From positions 1 to 64,000 of the forward strand of contig CAYZLR010000001.1 of assembly GCA_964479275.1 (NCBI GenBank): a DNA stretch of 64,000 nt, read 5' to 3'. Within the stretch, counting starts at the first letter, position 1. Each line of letters begins with the position of its first letter. Below are positions 54,118 to 62,561 of this stretch, in pieces. Below the pieces are notes generated by a model, which was given only the letters and a program-made list of their open reading frames with translations, did not search any database and was not told the origin of the DNA. This DNA is from CALLPQ01 sp964479275. GTDB taxonomy: Bacteria; Pseudomonadota; Alphaproteobacteria; Caulobacterales; Parvularculaceae. The position numbers and the translations under genes are program-made.

Positions 54118-56949
54118 ATGAAAAGTGGCCTTTTCAACCATCAGAAAGCAAAGCCTGTGAGTAAAGCAGAACCAAAACAGCCCCTGGATCGAGTTGGTGA
54201 GGGGCCGGACAATACCGAAATAGATACTCAAATTGAGGGGGAAGCGGCGCCGCGACCGGTTGCCGGACCTGAAATTGAGGCTATGATCGCCGGACGCGAA
54301 GATGCGCCTTTGGGGGCGGAGGTCGCTAATCCAGAAGACGAAGTTGTCATTGCAAAGACACAACAAATGCAAGCTTATGCCACTTATAAAAAGTGGAATA
54401 AGATGATTTTAGCGAGTCTGTGTTTGGGGTTAGCGCTGGGCGTGGGCGCTTTGCTGGTGCTTATTATTGTTTCAGCCAGAGATACGACCGCTGGAATTTT
54501 AGTGCTTGGTTGTTTTGGCTTGCTGATTGCGATTGCGATTGCGGTTTTAGGCTACGGTGTACGGGCTATGCCTCGTTTTGATCTCATCCCGCAGGGGCAT
54601 TCGAGGGAGGATCATGCGGCTAATACTGATTTAGCGCAAGGCGCTCAGACGCATCAAAGTCATTTGGCGCCTATGCTTGCTACATCTGAATCCCTTACCC
54701 AGCTTAAATTGGCGGAGAAGGTTCTTGATGGTGAGAATGATGCGCGTCTTGTGGCTCGCCGGGACGGTGTTGTTGTTTATGCAAACAAAATCTATCAGCA
54801 ACTGGCAAAAGAAGCAGGTGTGGAGGGCTACTCCGGTTTGCCGCCACGTATAGAGCGTTTGTTCGGGCAGCAAGGAGCGGAGGCCATGAAAATTTTCCGC
54901 TTGTGTCGTTCCGCGCGCAGCGGCGAATATGCTCACGAGGAAATATATCAAATGAGCGGCTTGATGGACCAAGCCCGTCGCCGCCGGTTTGATGTGGCTG
55001 TGCGACCAATTGACGGTGATGATGAGCATGTCACATGGACATTGCATGAATTGCCCGTTGACGAAGAGGTTCATGATCCGTTGGCAAGTGCCTATGCTGA
55101 TTATTTGCGCCCGGTGTTTGCGCTGGAGAAATCAGGACAAATCACGTGGGCCAATGGATGTATGCGTACAAAGCTTGGTGTTGGCAAAGGCGCTTTGCAT
55201 CATATCAATGACGTTGTTCTTGGCGAAACTGGTGAGTTGACCAAATCCCTTTGGGGGCTTGATGAAGCGGTTTTGCCAGCAAAAATTCGCAGAGAACATG
55301 CGGATCCAATCGATGGAACTTTTACTTCTTTTTGTCGCGGGGGGAGTGCGGAAGGGTTCATTTGTGTTGAGCTTACCCTTGAAGATGAGGAGATTGAGCA
55401 AGAAGAGCTGACCCTATCAGGAGATGTTACGGAAGCGCCATTTGGCGTTGTGATTATCGAGGGTGAATTTGGGCGAGATGCTAAAATTATTGAAGCAAAT
55501 AAAGCTTTTTCGGAAGCCTTTGGGGCGGCGCGCAAAAATACTGCGATTTCGAAACGATTTGCTTCGGAGACGATCGAAGAATTGGCCCGGGAGGTAAAGC
55601 GTAAAGCCAATAGTGGCGGAGCTTCTCAAGTGATAGAAACGCGCATTGGTGAGGGGCACTCCGCTCGTGATTTTGCCCTGTATGTGAAGCCTGTAAGCCG
55701 ACGCAGAGGTGGGTATGGAACCCGGCGTACACTGATTTTTACATTGGAAATAACTGAAAGAAAAAGAATGGAGCTTGATCACGGCCAAGATCAAAAGCTA
55801 AAAGCCATTGGAAATTTGGCCGGTGAAGTGGCGCATGATTTCAATAATTTTCTGCAAACCATCTTGGGCAATTGCGAATTATTGCTAATGAATCACCCTG
55901 TGGGAGACCCCAGTTACGATCAATTGGTTGTTATTCGGGAAAATTCACAACGTTTAGCAAATCTTACCAAGCAATTATTGGCGTTTTCGCGCAAACAAAC
56001 CATGAAAAAAACTACGCTTTCTGTAACGGAATTATTGCGCGATTTTACAAAATTTCTGGATCGAGCGGTTGGTGATAAAGTCAAGTTGGAACTGATTAAC
56101 GGGCGCGGCCTGCAACCCATTCGTGTTGATCAAAATCAACTAGAAGCTGCGATCATGAATTTGGCAGTGAATGCACGAGACGCTATGGGGGCTAATGGTG
56201 GTAAATTAACAATCCGAACACGCCATATTGAGGCACAGGAAATCATTGATGGTGGCCTGATGGAGCTTTCTCATCAAGATCATGTAATGATTGAAATCAG
56301 TGATACCGGACCTGGCGTACCCTCAGAGATTGTTGATAAGATTTTTGATCCGTTTTTTACGACAAAAGATATTGGAGAAGGGACCGGTCTTGGACTTTCT
56401 ACCGTCCATGGTGTGGTTGGGCAAATGGGCGGTGGGATTTATCTGTCTCAGGAAGAGGGAGCGGGCGCAGTTTTCCATATTTATTTGCCGGCCATGACGC
56501 CAGAGGAAATTGCTGCTGATGTCACCGAAGAAACGACTAATTCACCTGAAACTGCGGACTTGACGGGCGACGGTCGTATCCTTGTTGTAGAAGATGAGGA
56601 CTCGGTTCGAAATTTTGTGATTATCGCATTACGTGGGCGTGGCTATGAGGTGTTGGAGGCGTGTGATGGTGTGGACGCGTTGGAAATACTTGAAGAATAT
56701 GGGGCTGATCATTTTGATCTAATTATATCCGACGTCATGATGGCGGAAATGGATGGCCCGGTTTTTGTGCGCCAGGCACAGGAAGCATACAAGTATCACC
56801 CACGGGTCATCTTCATGTCAGGCTATGCGGAAACCGCGATGCGCGATCAGATTGAATTGATTGAAAATACCGGCTATTTACAAAAACCATTTCAGGCAGA
56901 GGCTTTGGCGTCTGCGGTTAAGGATATGATTGGTGGGCCATCGTCATAA
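54118..56949 (+). CDS. cckA: Cell-cycle hybrid histidine kinase CckA
   Basis: This 943-residue protein has a long acidic N terminus, two membrane helices (about 97-119 and 125-147), PAS-like regions (about 195-310, 325-420 and 440-550), HisKA with EVAHDFNNFLQTILGN (H573), and HATPase with NLAVNARDAM, DTGPGVP and GTGLGLSTVHG. The C-terminal receiver has VVEDEDSVR and D872 in LIISDVMMAEMDG. The HDFNN-type kinase, receiver and position after fliQ-fliR-flhB match CckA of Caulobacter, which phosphorylates ChpT and so controls CtrA. It is clearly longer than the Caulobacter protein because of the N-terminal region. Confidence 0.93.
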   Translation: MKSGLFNHQKAKPVSKAEPKQPLDRVGEGPDNTEIDTQIEGEAAPRPVAGPEIEAMIAGREDAPLGAEVANPEDEVVIAKTQQMQAYATYKKWNKMILASLCLGLALGVGALLVLIIVSARDTTAGILVLGCFGLLIAIAIAVLGYGVRAMPRFDLIPQGHSREDHAANTDLAQGAQTHQSHLAPMLATSESLTQLKLAEKVLDGENDARLVARRDGVVVYANKIYQQLAKEAGVEGYSGLPPRIERLFGQQGAEAMKIFRLCRSARSGEYAHEEIYQMSGLMDQARRRRFDVAVRPIDGDDEHVTWTLHELPVDEEVHDPLASAYADYLRPVFALEKSGQITWANGCMRTKLGVGKGALHHINDVVLGETGELTKSLWGLDEAVLPAKIRREHADPIDGTFTSFCRGGSAEGFICVELTLEDEEIEQEELTLSGDVTEAPFGVVIIEGEFGRDAKIIEANKAFSEAFGAARKNTAISKRFASETIEELAREVKRKANSGGASQVIETRIGEGHSARDFALYVKPVSRRRGGYGTRRTLIFTLEITERKRMELDHGQDQKLKAIGNLAGEVAHDFNNFLQTILGNCELLLMNHPVGDPSYDQLVVIRENSQRLANLTKQLLAFSRKQTMKKTTLSVTELLRDFTKFLDRAVGDKVKLELINGRGLQPIRVDQNQLEAAIMNLAVNARDAMGANGGKLTIRTRHIEAQEIIDGGLMELSHQDHVMIEISDTGPGVPSEIVDKIFDPFFTTKDIGEGTGLGLSTVHGVVGQMGGGIYLSQEEGAGAVFHIYLPAMTPEEIAADVTEETTNSPETADLTGDGRILVVEDEDSVRNFVIIALRGRGYEVLEACDGVDALEILEEYGADHFDLIISDVMMAEMDGPVFVRQAQEAYKYHPRVIFMSGYAETAMRDQIELIENTGYLQKPFQAEALASAVKDMIGGPSS

Positions 56950-57009
56950 TGTTTTTTCGTGCTAAAATAGGCGTAAACCGTACAAAGAATACAGCAAGGA
57001 TGTGAGCGT

Positions 57010-57723
57010 ATGAGGCAAATCGTTTTTGATTTGGAGACAACAGGTTTTAAGTTTTCTGAAGGGCATCGGATTGTTGAAATTGGCGCGATTGAATTAATGC
57101 GCGGTGCTTTGACGAGTAAATCTTTTCATGCCTATGTTAATCCAAATCGCGATATGCCGATGGATGCATATCGTGTGCACGGAATATCTGGGGAATTTTT
57201 AAAAGATAAGCCCAGTTTTACGGATCCATCCGTTGCGCAGGCTTTTCTCGATTTTATCGGTGACGCTGAGTTAATTGCCCATAATGGCGCAGGGTTCGAT
57301 TTGCCGTTTCTAAATGCAGAATTAAAGGCGGCTAAATTACCGATTATCGAAAATAACCTGATCGATACATTGTTTATGGCGCGGCGTAAATTTCCAGGTG
57401 CCCCTGCAAACCTTGACGCGCTTTGTTCCCGCTTTGGTATTGATACTGCGCAGCGTGAGCGCGATGGGCACGGGGCGATTCTCGACTCAAAGCTACTGGC
57501 GGAAGTGTATATTCAATTGACAGGAGGGGCGCAGGCTGGACTTGATTTTCAACGCGGTGAGGCTGGCGCCGAACTTCAGGAAAGCCGAAAGAAGAAGCCC
57601 GCAGCTCAACGTGAGTATCCTTTGGAGAGTTTGATTAAAAAGTCAGAATCAGAGGCGCACAAGGAGTTTGTGTCTAGCATGGGGGATGATAATATGTGGA
57701 CTAAGCTAAATCTACTTCATTAG
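57010..57723 (+). CDS. dnaQ: DNA polymerase III epsilon-type 3'-5' exonuclease
   Basis: The 237-residue DEDDh exonuclease has FDLETTG with catalytic D7 and E9, HNGAGFDLPFLNAEL with D97, and RDGHGAILDS with H154 and D159. Size and motif spacing match the proofreading subunit DnaQ of alphaproteobacteria. The C-terminal tail (QRGEAGAELQESRKKK) is where the polymerase alpha subunit would bind. It follows cckA by 60 bp on the same strand. Confidence 0.9.
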   Translation: MRQIVFDLETTGFKFSEGHRIVEIGAIELMRGALTSKSFHAYVNPNRDMPMDAYRVHGISGEFLKDKPSFTDPSVAQAFLDFIGDAELIAHNGAGFDLPFLNAELKAAKLPIIENNLIDTLFMARRKFPGAPANLDALCSRFGIDTAQRERDGHGAILDSKLLAEVYIQLTGGAQAGLDFQRGEAGAELQESRKKKPAAQREYPLESLIKKSESEAHKEFVSSMGDDNMWTKLNLLH

Positions 57724-57961
57724 GTGTTCTCAGTGTTTGGTGTGTTCGCGGTTTTGCAAAAAGCTGCATGGGGACAAATACTTTAAGCTTGCCCCTTGAT
57801 CGGAAAATAAACCAAATGCTTAAAAGTCAATTCATATCATAATAACGTTGAATAGATCTGAATCATAAAAGTTTTCTAAATATTTTGTTCTTTCGTGTTT
57901 TTATCAAGCTAAGCAGTGTTTGCTTGATCTCGAAATGCTCTACATAAGGATTAATTTGATA
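57724..57961. other. Intergenic region before pheA
   Basis: AT-rich, no supported gene. No phenylalanine leader or attenuator could be recognised. Confidence 0.3.
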
Positions 57962-58801
57962 ATGGCGACAAAGGATTTAATCACTTTCCAAGGAGAGCCG
58001 GGTGCCTATTCACAGATAGCATGTCGCGAGTTTGCGCCGGAGTTCGAGCCATTGCCATGTCCGACTTTTGAAGAAGCAATCGCAAAAGTGCAATCGGGTG
58101 AAGCGAAAAGAGCGATGTTACCCATTGAGAATTCAGTCGCAGGACGTGTATCCGATATACATGTTTTATTACCAGAATCGGGCCTTTATATCGTCGGGGA
58201 ATATTTTTTGCCGATCCATCACCAGTTAATGGCTATTACCGGTACGAAGATTGCCGATTTAAAAAAAGTGCGATCGCATGCAATGGCACTGGGGCAGTGT
58301 CGGCGATTATTTGAAGAATATGATTTTTATCCAGAAGCCAGCGGTGATACTGCCGGCGCGGCGCGCATTTTGCGCGACCGTCAAGATAGAGGAGATGGTG
58401 TGATTGCTTCAAAGCTTGCGGCACAGATCTATGGTTTGGAGATTTTAAAAACAGATATAGAAGATGCGGGTCACAATACTACTCGCTTTTTGGAAATGGC
58501 GCGAGAACCGATGGATGCGACGCCAGAAGATGGCGACGTAGTGACAAGCTTTGTGTTTCAGGTTCGGAATATTCCGGCTGCTCTTTACAAATCCCTAGGG
58601 GGGTTTGCAACCAATGGCGTGAATATGACAAAGCTGGAGAGCTATCAATTAGATGGCTCGTTTCGAGCAACGCGATTCTATGCAGATATTGAGGGGCATC
58701 CGGAGGACCGCGCAGTACGTCTCGCTCTTGAGGAGTTGTCGTTTTTTTCTTCGTCGCTAAAGATCCTAGGGGTTTATAAATCCACGCGCCCTCGCGGTTA
58801 A
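57962..58801 (+). CDS. pheA: Prephenate dehydratase
   Basis: The ATG at 57962 has AAGGA upstream and opens the catalytic domain at ITFQGEPGAYSQIACREF. The 279-residue enzyme is the stand-alone form, without chorismate mutase. It has the PIENSVAGRVSDIHVLLPE substrate region, the catalytic Thr-Arg-Phe in NTTRFLEM, and a C-terminal ACT domain with LESYQLDGSFRATRFYADIE for feedback by phenylalanine. It converts prephenate to phenylpyruvate. It converges on nudC. Confidence 0.95.
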   Translation: MATKDLITFQGEPGAYSQIACREFAPEFEPLPCPTFEEAIAKVQSGEAKRAMLPIENSVAGRVSDIHVLLPESGLYIVGEYFLPIHHQLMAITGTKIADLKKVRSHAMALGQCRRLFEEYDFYPEASGDTAGAARILRDRQDRGDGVIASKLAAQIYGLEILKTDIEDAGHNTTRFLEMAREPMDATPEDGDVVTSFVFQVRNIPAALYKSLGGFATNGVNMTKLESYQLDGSFRATRFYADIEGHPEDRAVRLALEELSFFSSSLKILGVYKSTRPRG

Positions 58802-58945
58802 AGTCTTTACTGATCAAGTGATGGTCGGTTGATGGAAGGTAGTTATCAATAGGCTCCGGCTTGGGCAAAAACTAGTGTAAACCTAATCGTGATCACTTCG
58901 GGGCGGTTGATTGATTTTAACGTTTCATAGTGTATACGAATGGAA

Positions 58946-59860
58946 TTAACCAGCCCATTTTTCCAGTAGTCGTCTTGCAATTGTAAATCGGGGGGGCAAG
59001 AAGATACCGGAGCTTTTGTCGCCTGCCAGCATGGTTTGTATGTCTTGGCGTGAAATCCATCGCGCTTCTTCGATCTCGTTCGTGTCAAGGTTAAGATCAC
59101 GAGATTTTGCGCGCGCGAAAAAACCCATCATTAACGACGCCGGGAATGGCCAGGGTTGTGAAAACTGGTAGCGAACATCGTCGATAATAATACCTGCTTC
59201 TTCGTAAACTTCTCTGATTGCGCATTCTTCGGCGGTCTCGCTGGCTTCTACAAACCCGGCAAGGCAGGATAAAAATCCGGGTGGGAAGTGCGGGCCGCGC
59301 CCTAATAAACATTGATCGCCGTCTTCAATTAAAATAATGGCAACAGGTTCTGTGCGCGGAAAATGATCTGTGTTGCAATTATCGCAATGCCTTTTTGCGC
59401 CGCCCTCTGCGAGGGCAGAAGCTTGCCCACAATTGGCGCAATAGTAATTGCGTGAATGCCACTCTAATAACCAGCGTGCCTGGCCTAAAATGGCAATTGT
59501 CTTTGGGCCAAGATCGCCGGCAATATTGCGCATGTTGACGTAAGAGCCAACCTCGTGAAAGGGCGCCGTTTCGGCGTTAGGTGCGCTGCTGGTGGCATCT
59601 AAAGCGAATAAGGCCTGGTTTTTTTTATCCAAACCCAAAAATACGAAATTTGCATCTTGCGAAAATTCACTGCGGGCCGCCATGGTTAAAAAACCAGCAT
59701 CTCCATTAATTATGAAGGGGTCGCCGCGATAAAAGGGGATGAATTCGCTGCGGGGGTTCTCAAGTTGAGATTGTATCCAGTCGGGGTTTGCACGTTCTGT
59801 GCTGGCCCGATTTAGGGGATTACCGGAAAAGGTGATTTCAAGGGGAGGATTTTCATACAT
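58946..59860 (-). CDS. nudC: NADH pyrophosphatase / NAD-cap hydrolase NudC
   Basis: This 304-residue Nudix hydrolase has the zinc ribbon CANCGQ...CDNC and the Nudix box GFVEASETAEECAIREVYEE. The NudC signature SQPWPFPASLMMGF follows. The family hydrolyses NADH and removes NAD caps from RNA. The N-terminal domain before the zinc ribbon is present, so it is full length. It is a single gene on the minus strand, divergent from the crotonase gene. Confidence 0.93.
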   Translation of the reverse strand: MYENPPLEITFSGNPLNRASTERANPDWIQSQLENPRSEFIPFYRGDPFIINGDAGFLTMAARSEFSQDANFVFLGLDKKNQALFALDATSSAPNAETAPFHEVGSYVNMRNIAGDLGPKTIAILGQARWLLEWHSRNYYCANCGQASALAEGGAKRHCDNCNTDHFPRTEPVAIILIEDGDQCLLGRGPHFPPGFLSCLAGFVEASETAEECAIREVYEEAGIIIDDVRYQFSQPWPFPASLMMGFFARAKSRDLNLDTNEIEEARWISRQDIQTMLAGDKSSGIFLPPRFTIARRLLEKWAG

Positions 59861-60070
59861 GTCTTTTTGTAGCAGAGATGAGTCTGATTTCTAGGGTCAA
59901 AACCAGTACTCTAATTGTGTGTGGGAAATTGATAAACGCGATCAATGATCATCACAGATTGCGGCTGGAGAACTGCATTTTTCATTATCAAACAGGAGAA
60001 TTGAATGATATCAAAGTAAATGAAATATTGCTCTTGAAGCATGCTAACTATTATAAATCCGGGAAAAACC

Positions 60071-60772
60071 ATGAGCGAACTCATTACCACCCATGCAGCC
60101 GACGGCGTCCAGACCATCACCATGGATGATGGTAAAGCTAATGTCCTCTCTCCAGAGATGATAAAACAGTTAAATGCGGCTTTTGATGAGGCTGAAAAAC
60201 AAGACATGATTGTTGTTTTAACCGGCCGAGAGGGGATGTTCTCTGGCGGCTTTGATTTAAAAGTGATGCAACAAGGGCCACAAGAAGCGCTGAATTTGAC
60301 CAGTGCAGGTTCGAAATTGGCCCGGCGGATATTGGCGTTTCCCCGCCCTGTGATCGCGCTTTCCACGGGGCACACTATTGCTATGGGGGCATTCTTAATG
60401 TTGGCGTGTGATTATCGCATGGTAGCCGATGGTGATTATAAAATTGGTCTTAACGAAACGATGATTGGGATGACCATGCATAATTTCGGGATAGAAATAG
60501 CGCGCTACCGTTTGGCGAAAAACTATTTTAATCGCTGTGTAATTAATGCCGAAATTTTTGCCCCGAAACAGGCGGTACATGCTGGATTTTTTGATCGGGT
60601 TATTCCCACCGAGCAGCTATCGATGGCGGGTCCGATGGCGGCGCAAATGTTTGGGCAACTCGATAAAACCGCCTTTCGCGGCACGAAACTGCGCTCGCGC
60701 AAGGAGATTTTCTCGATCCTTGATCAAGCGATTGAGGATGATCTTGATCCGGCCAGAGTGCATGCGGTGTAG
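60071..60772 (+). CDS. Crotonase-fold enoyl-CoA hydratase/isomerase family protein
   Basis: From the ATG at 60071 the protein has 233 residues, shorter than typical 260-residue hydratases. The oxyanion-hole motif FSGGFDLKVM and GHTIAMGAFLMLACDYRM are seen. Of the two catalytic glutamates of hydratases, the second is kept (E129 in GLNETMIGM), but the first position is phenylalanine (F108). A single glutamate is typical of delta3-delta2-enoyl-CoA isomerases, so that activity is likelier than hydration. It has no fatty-acid-oxidation neighbours here. Confidence 0.82.
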   Translation: MSELITTHAADGVQTITMDDGKANVLSPEMIKQLNAAFDEAEKQDMIVVLTGREGMFSGGFDLKVMQQGPQEALNLTSAGSKLARRILAFPRPVIALSTGHTIAMGAFLMLACDYRMVADGDYKIGLNETMIGMTMHNFGIEIARYRLAKNYFNRCVINAEIFAPKQAVHAGFFDRVIPTEQLSMAGPMAAQMFGQLDKTAFRGTKLRSRKEIFSILDQAIEDDLDPARVHAV

Positions 60773-61010
60773 GCTGAGTGTGCATTGCATCCACTGTCAC
60801 CAATGTGTTCTCGATAAATGTTCAACCCTTGTTCGCTGACAAACCGTTTTATGTATAGCTTTGGGTCTCCTCGGTAGTGCCTCAGTTTAAGTGTTCCCTT
60901 ATTGTTCTCTTGGCTTGCGTATGGTAGAGTACCATATCTTAGGTGAAGCTAGGTTTGGCTATTATGTAATTACGTGATACGAAATCCGAATCTGGTATCT
61001 GATTCATTAT
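60773..61010. other. Promoter region of the accessory island
   Basis: About 240 bp between the crotonase gene and the island. ATGGTAGAGTACCAT at 60921-60935 is a perfect palindrome with six-base arms and could be an operator for the downstream genes. Nothing coding is supported. Confidence 0.35.
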
Positions 61011-61304
61011 ATGGATCGGGGCAAAGAAAGTGGGTACAACATGCCAACATGCCAACATGCCAACATGCCAACATGCCAACATGCCAACATGCCAACAGGA
61101 CCGAATGACGAAAGGCGGGTAGCGGACACTAACGCAAACGGCGTCAATATCGCGAAAATCGCAATAGGTGAAATCGAAGACACAAAAGCATCGACAAAGC
61201 GCGCCAAATCAGGCCGCGCTGGTGCTGCTGCACATGCAAAAACACTAACCGTTGCGCAACGCTCTGAGATTACTAAAAAAGCTGCCGATTCAAGGTGGTC
61301 ATGA
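61011..61304 (+). CDS. Small basic protein starting in or before an octanucleotide repeat
   Basis: The frame from ATG 61011 encodes 97 residues, but no ribosome site precedes it. The first part includes three copies of MPTCQHAN generated by the octamer tract. The last ATG of the tract (61089) is in the same frame and would give 71 residues. The C-terminal half (KRAKSGRAGAAAHAKTLT then VAQRSEITKKAADSRW) resembles a short Lys/Ala-rich motif frequent in small bacterial and phage proteins ending in AARW. Its stop overlaps the Panacea gene start (ATGA), so it is the first gene of a coupled set. Function unknown; nucleic-acid binding is a guess from charge. Confidence 0.6.
   Translation: MDRGKESGYNMPTCQHANMPTCQHANMPTGPNDERRVADTNANGVNIAKIAIGEIEDTKASTKRAKSGRAGAAAHAKTLTVAQRSEITKKAADSRWS
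61041..61096 (+). repeat. Seven-copy octanucleotide tandem repeat
   Basis: ATGCCAAC is repeated seven times without error, preceded by a partial ACAAC. Each unit carries an ATG, and because eight is not a multiple of three these ATGs cycle through all frames. The tract is prone to slipped-strand change in copy number and lies at the 5' end of the small basic protein gene. Confidence 0.95.
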
Positions 61305-61750
61305 TGTCCATTTTTGATATTGCGAGTTACATTTCTAAAAAAAGCAATTGGACGCTATCGAATTTAAGCCTTCAGAAACTGGTTTATCTCGCTCAAATGT
61401 TCCACTTGGGTTTGTTTGATACAGCAGCTTTTGATGAAGATTTTGAGGCGTGGGATTATGGTCCTGTTTGTCCTGATTTATATCACGATCTAAAGATGTT
61501 TGGATCTGATCATGTTGCTAACTATTCTTCACTTAGAAATTATGAAAAAGAATTTTCTCCAGAAATCACAAAAAGAATATTAGACCCTTTAGTGAAATTG
61601 GGTGTCGAAAAACAACCGGGGAAACTTGTAGCTATAACCCACTGGAAAGAGGGAGCATGGTCAAAATCATATTTGCAAGGCGTTAAAGGTATTCAGATTC
61701 CTAAATCGATGATTAAGCAGGAATTTATGGACAGGAAAGTCCCAGTTTAA
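61301..61750 (+). CDS. Panacea-domain (SocA-like, DUF4065) antitoxin-type protein
   Basis: From ATG 61301 (or 61304; AAGG upstream) the protein has 149 residues. It carries the Panacea/DUF4065 pattern: SIFDIASYISKK, NLSLQKLVYLAQMFHLG, the FEAWDYGPVCPDLYHDLK core and the closing KEGAWSKSYLQGVKG. In Caulobacter the family member SocA neutralises SocB by bringing it to ClpXP, and Panacea proteins act as antitoxins for many unrelated toxins. Here it overlaps both neighbours: ATGA with the upstream basic protein and TAATG with the downstream coiled-coil/membrane protein. The downstream product is therefore the likely partner; its toxicity is not shown. Confidence 0.85.
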   Translation: MMSIFDIASYISKKSNWTLSNLSLQKLVYLAQMFHLGLFDTAAFDEDFEAWDYGPVCPDLYHDLKMFGSDHVANYSSLRNYEKEFSPEITKRILDPLVKLGVEKQPGKLVAITHWKEGAWSKSYLQGVKGIQIPKSMIKQEFMDRKVPV

Positions 61751-62022
61751 TGAATACAGAAAATATAACTGAAGACCAGAATAATACGATTCAATCCGTC
61801 TTGTCATCCGAGAATGACGAGAGAAGTCCTCTGGCTATTAAGGTTGAAAGTTTGGAAAAACGACTTGAGACAGAAAAAGATCATCGGCTAGAAGATCGAT
61901 TTATTTTTTTAATAATTATCATGCTCCTTAGAGCCCAATTCAAAATTACTATTGAGTGGTTTCAGTCCAAGGCATACCGATCTCCTGTTAGTCTGCAAAC
62001 CAACAGAATCATAAGTCGCTGA
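61750..62022 (+). pseudogene. Coiled-coil/membrane partner of the Panacea gene, interrupted
   Basis: The ATG shares its A with the Panacea stop (TAATG). Residues 1-30 are polar. Residues 31-49 form a charged helix (AIKVESLEKRLETEKDHRLE), and a hydrophobic stretch RFIFLIIIMLL starts a membrane helix. At 61928 the gene is entered by an inverted-repeat element, and the remaining 30 codons to 62022 are element sequence. The original C terminus is lost: joining the sequence across the insertion gives a stop within two codons. It was probably a small protein with one or two membrane helices, now truncated. Confidence 0.6.
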
Positions 62023-62056
62023 AATCACTCAATAGTAATTTTGAATTGGGCTCTAA
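61928..62056. mobile_element. 129-bp inverted-repeat element (MITE-like), TA-flanked
   Basis: Arms of 38 bases at 61928-61965 and 62019-62056 match with one difference. The outer end is TTAGAGCCCAATTCAAAATT and the inner end is TTTCAG. The interior is about 53 bp and non-coding. If the element proper starts at GAGCCC, it is flanked by TA on both sides, as for IS630/Tc1-mariner-type insertion into TA. It lies inside the coiled-coil/membrane gene. No transposase is carried, so it would be mobilised in trans. Confidence 0.85.
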
Positions 62057-62125
62057 ATGAGAAAGACTGAATCAGTGTTTGAAGAAAAAGGGAATCCCAG
62101 GCGACTCTATAGAAAATGAAAATGC

Positions 62126-62467
62126 TCTAGAACAAATATAACCGAAGGCGAGCCTGACAAAAAGCATATCTCAACCTCATATGTTGAGCGTCAAAACCTA
62201 ACTATGAGAATGAGTATGCGTAGGTTTACACGTTTGACCAATGGATTTTCAAAGAAGCTTGAAAACCACGCTCACAGTCTTTCTCTTTACTTAGTTCATA
62301 ATAATTTTTGCCGCATTCATAAGACACTAAAAATGTCACCAGCTATGGCCGCTGGCGTTAGCGATACACTTTATGATATGGAATGGGTTGTAGGTCTTAT
62401 TGATGCGCGTGCCCCGGAGCCTATAAAGCGCGCCCCCTACAAAACGAGAAAAGAAATTTCAAACTAA
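62126..62467 (+). pseudogene. C-terminal remnant of an IS1-like DDE transposase
   Basis: An open frame without a proper start reads EGEPDKKHISTSYVERQ, NLTMRMSMRRFTRLTNGFSK, YLVHNNFCRIHKTLKMSPAM and AAGVSDTLYD. This is the conserved C-terminal part of a widespread IS1-type transposase group, with the final catalytic-helix region. The N-terminal two-thirds are missing and a TGA lies just upstream in frame. It marks an old insertion, next to the inverted-repeat element. Confidence 0.75.
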
Positions 62468-62526
62468 GGCGCTACCGTCTCCTCACAGACGCCAACACTG
62501 TTTTGTATAATTAGGGATATGCCCTC

Positions 62527-62557
62527 TTGCGTTTTTCGTCCTCAGGGGTGATATAGT
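62527..62557 (+). promoter_or_regulatory. Possible promoter of the SRP RNA gene
   Basis: TATAGT at 62552-62557 lies just before the expected RNA start near 62562, with TTGCGT 19 bp upstream. Spacing is slightly long. The -10 position relative to the RNA 5' end is the main support. Confidence 0.4.
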
Positions 62558-62561
62558 CCTT

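Noticed and set aside
61041..61096. CRISPR-like array
   Set aside because: The repeats are contiguous octamers with no spacers, so this is a simple tandem repeat.
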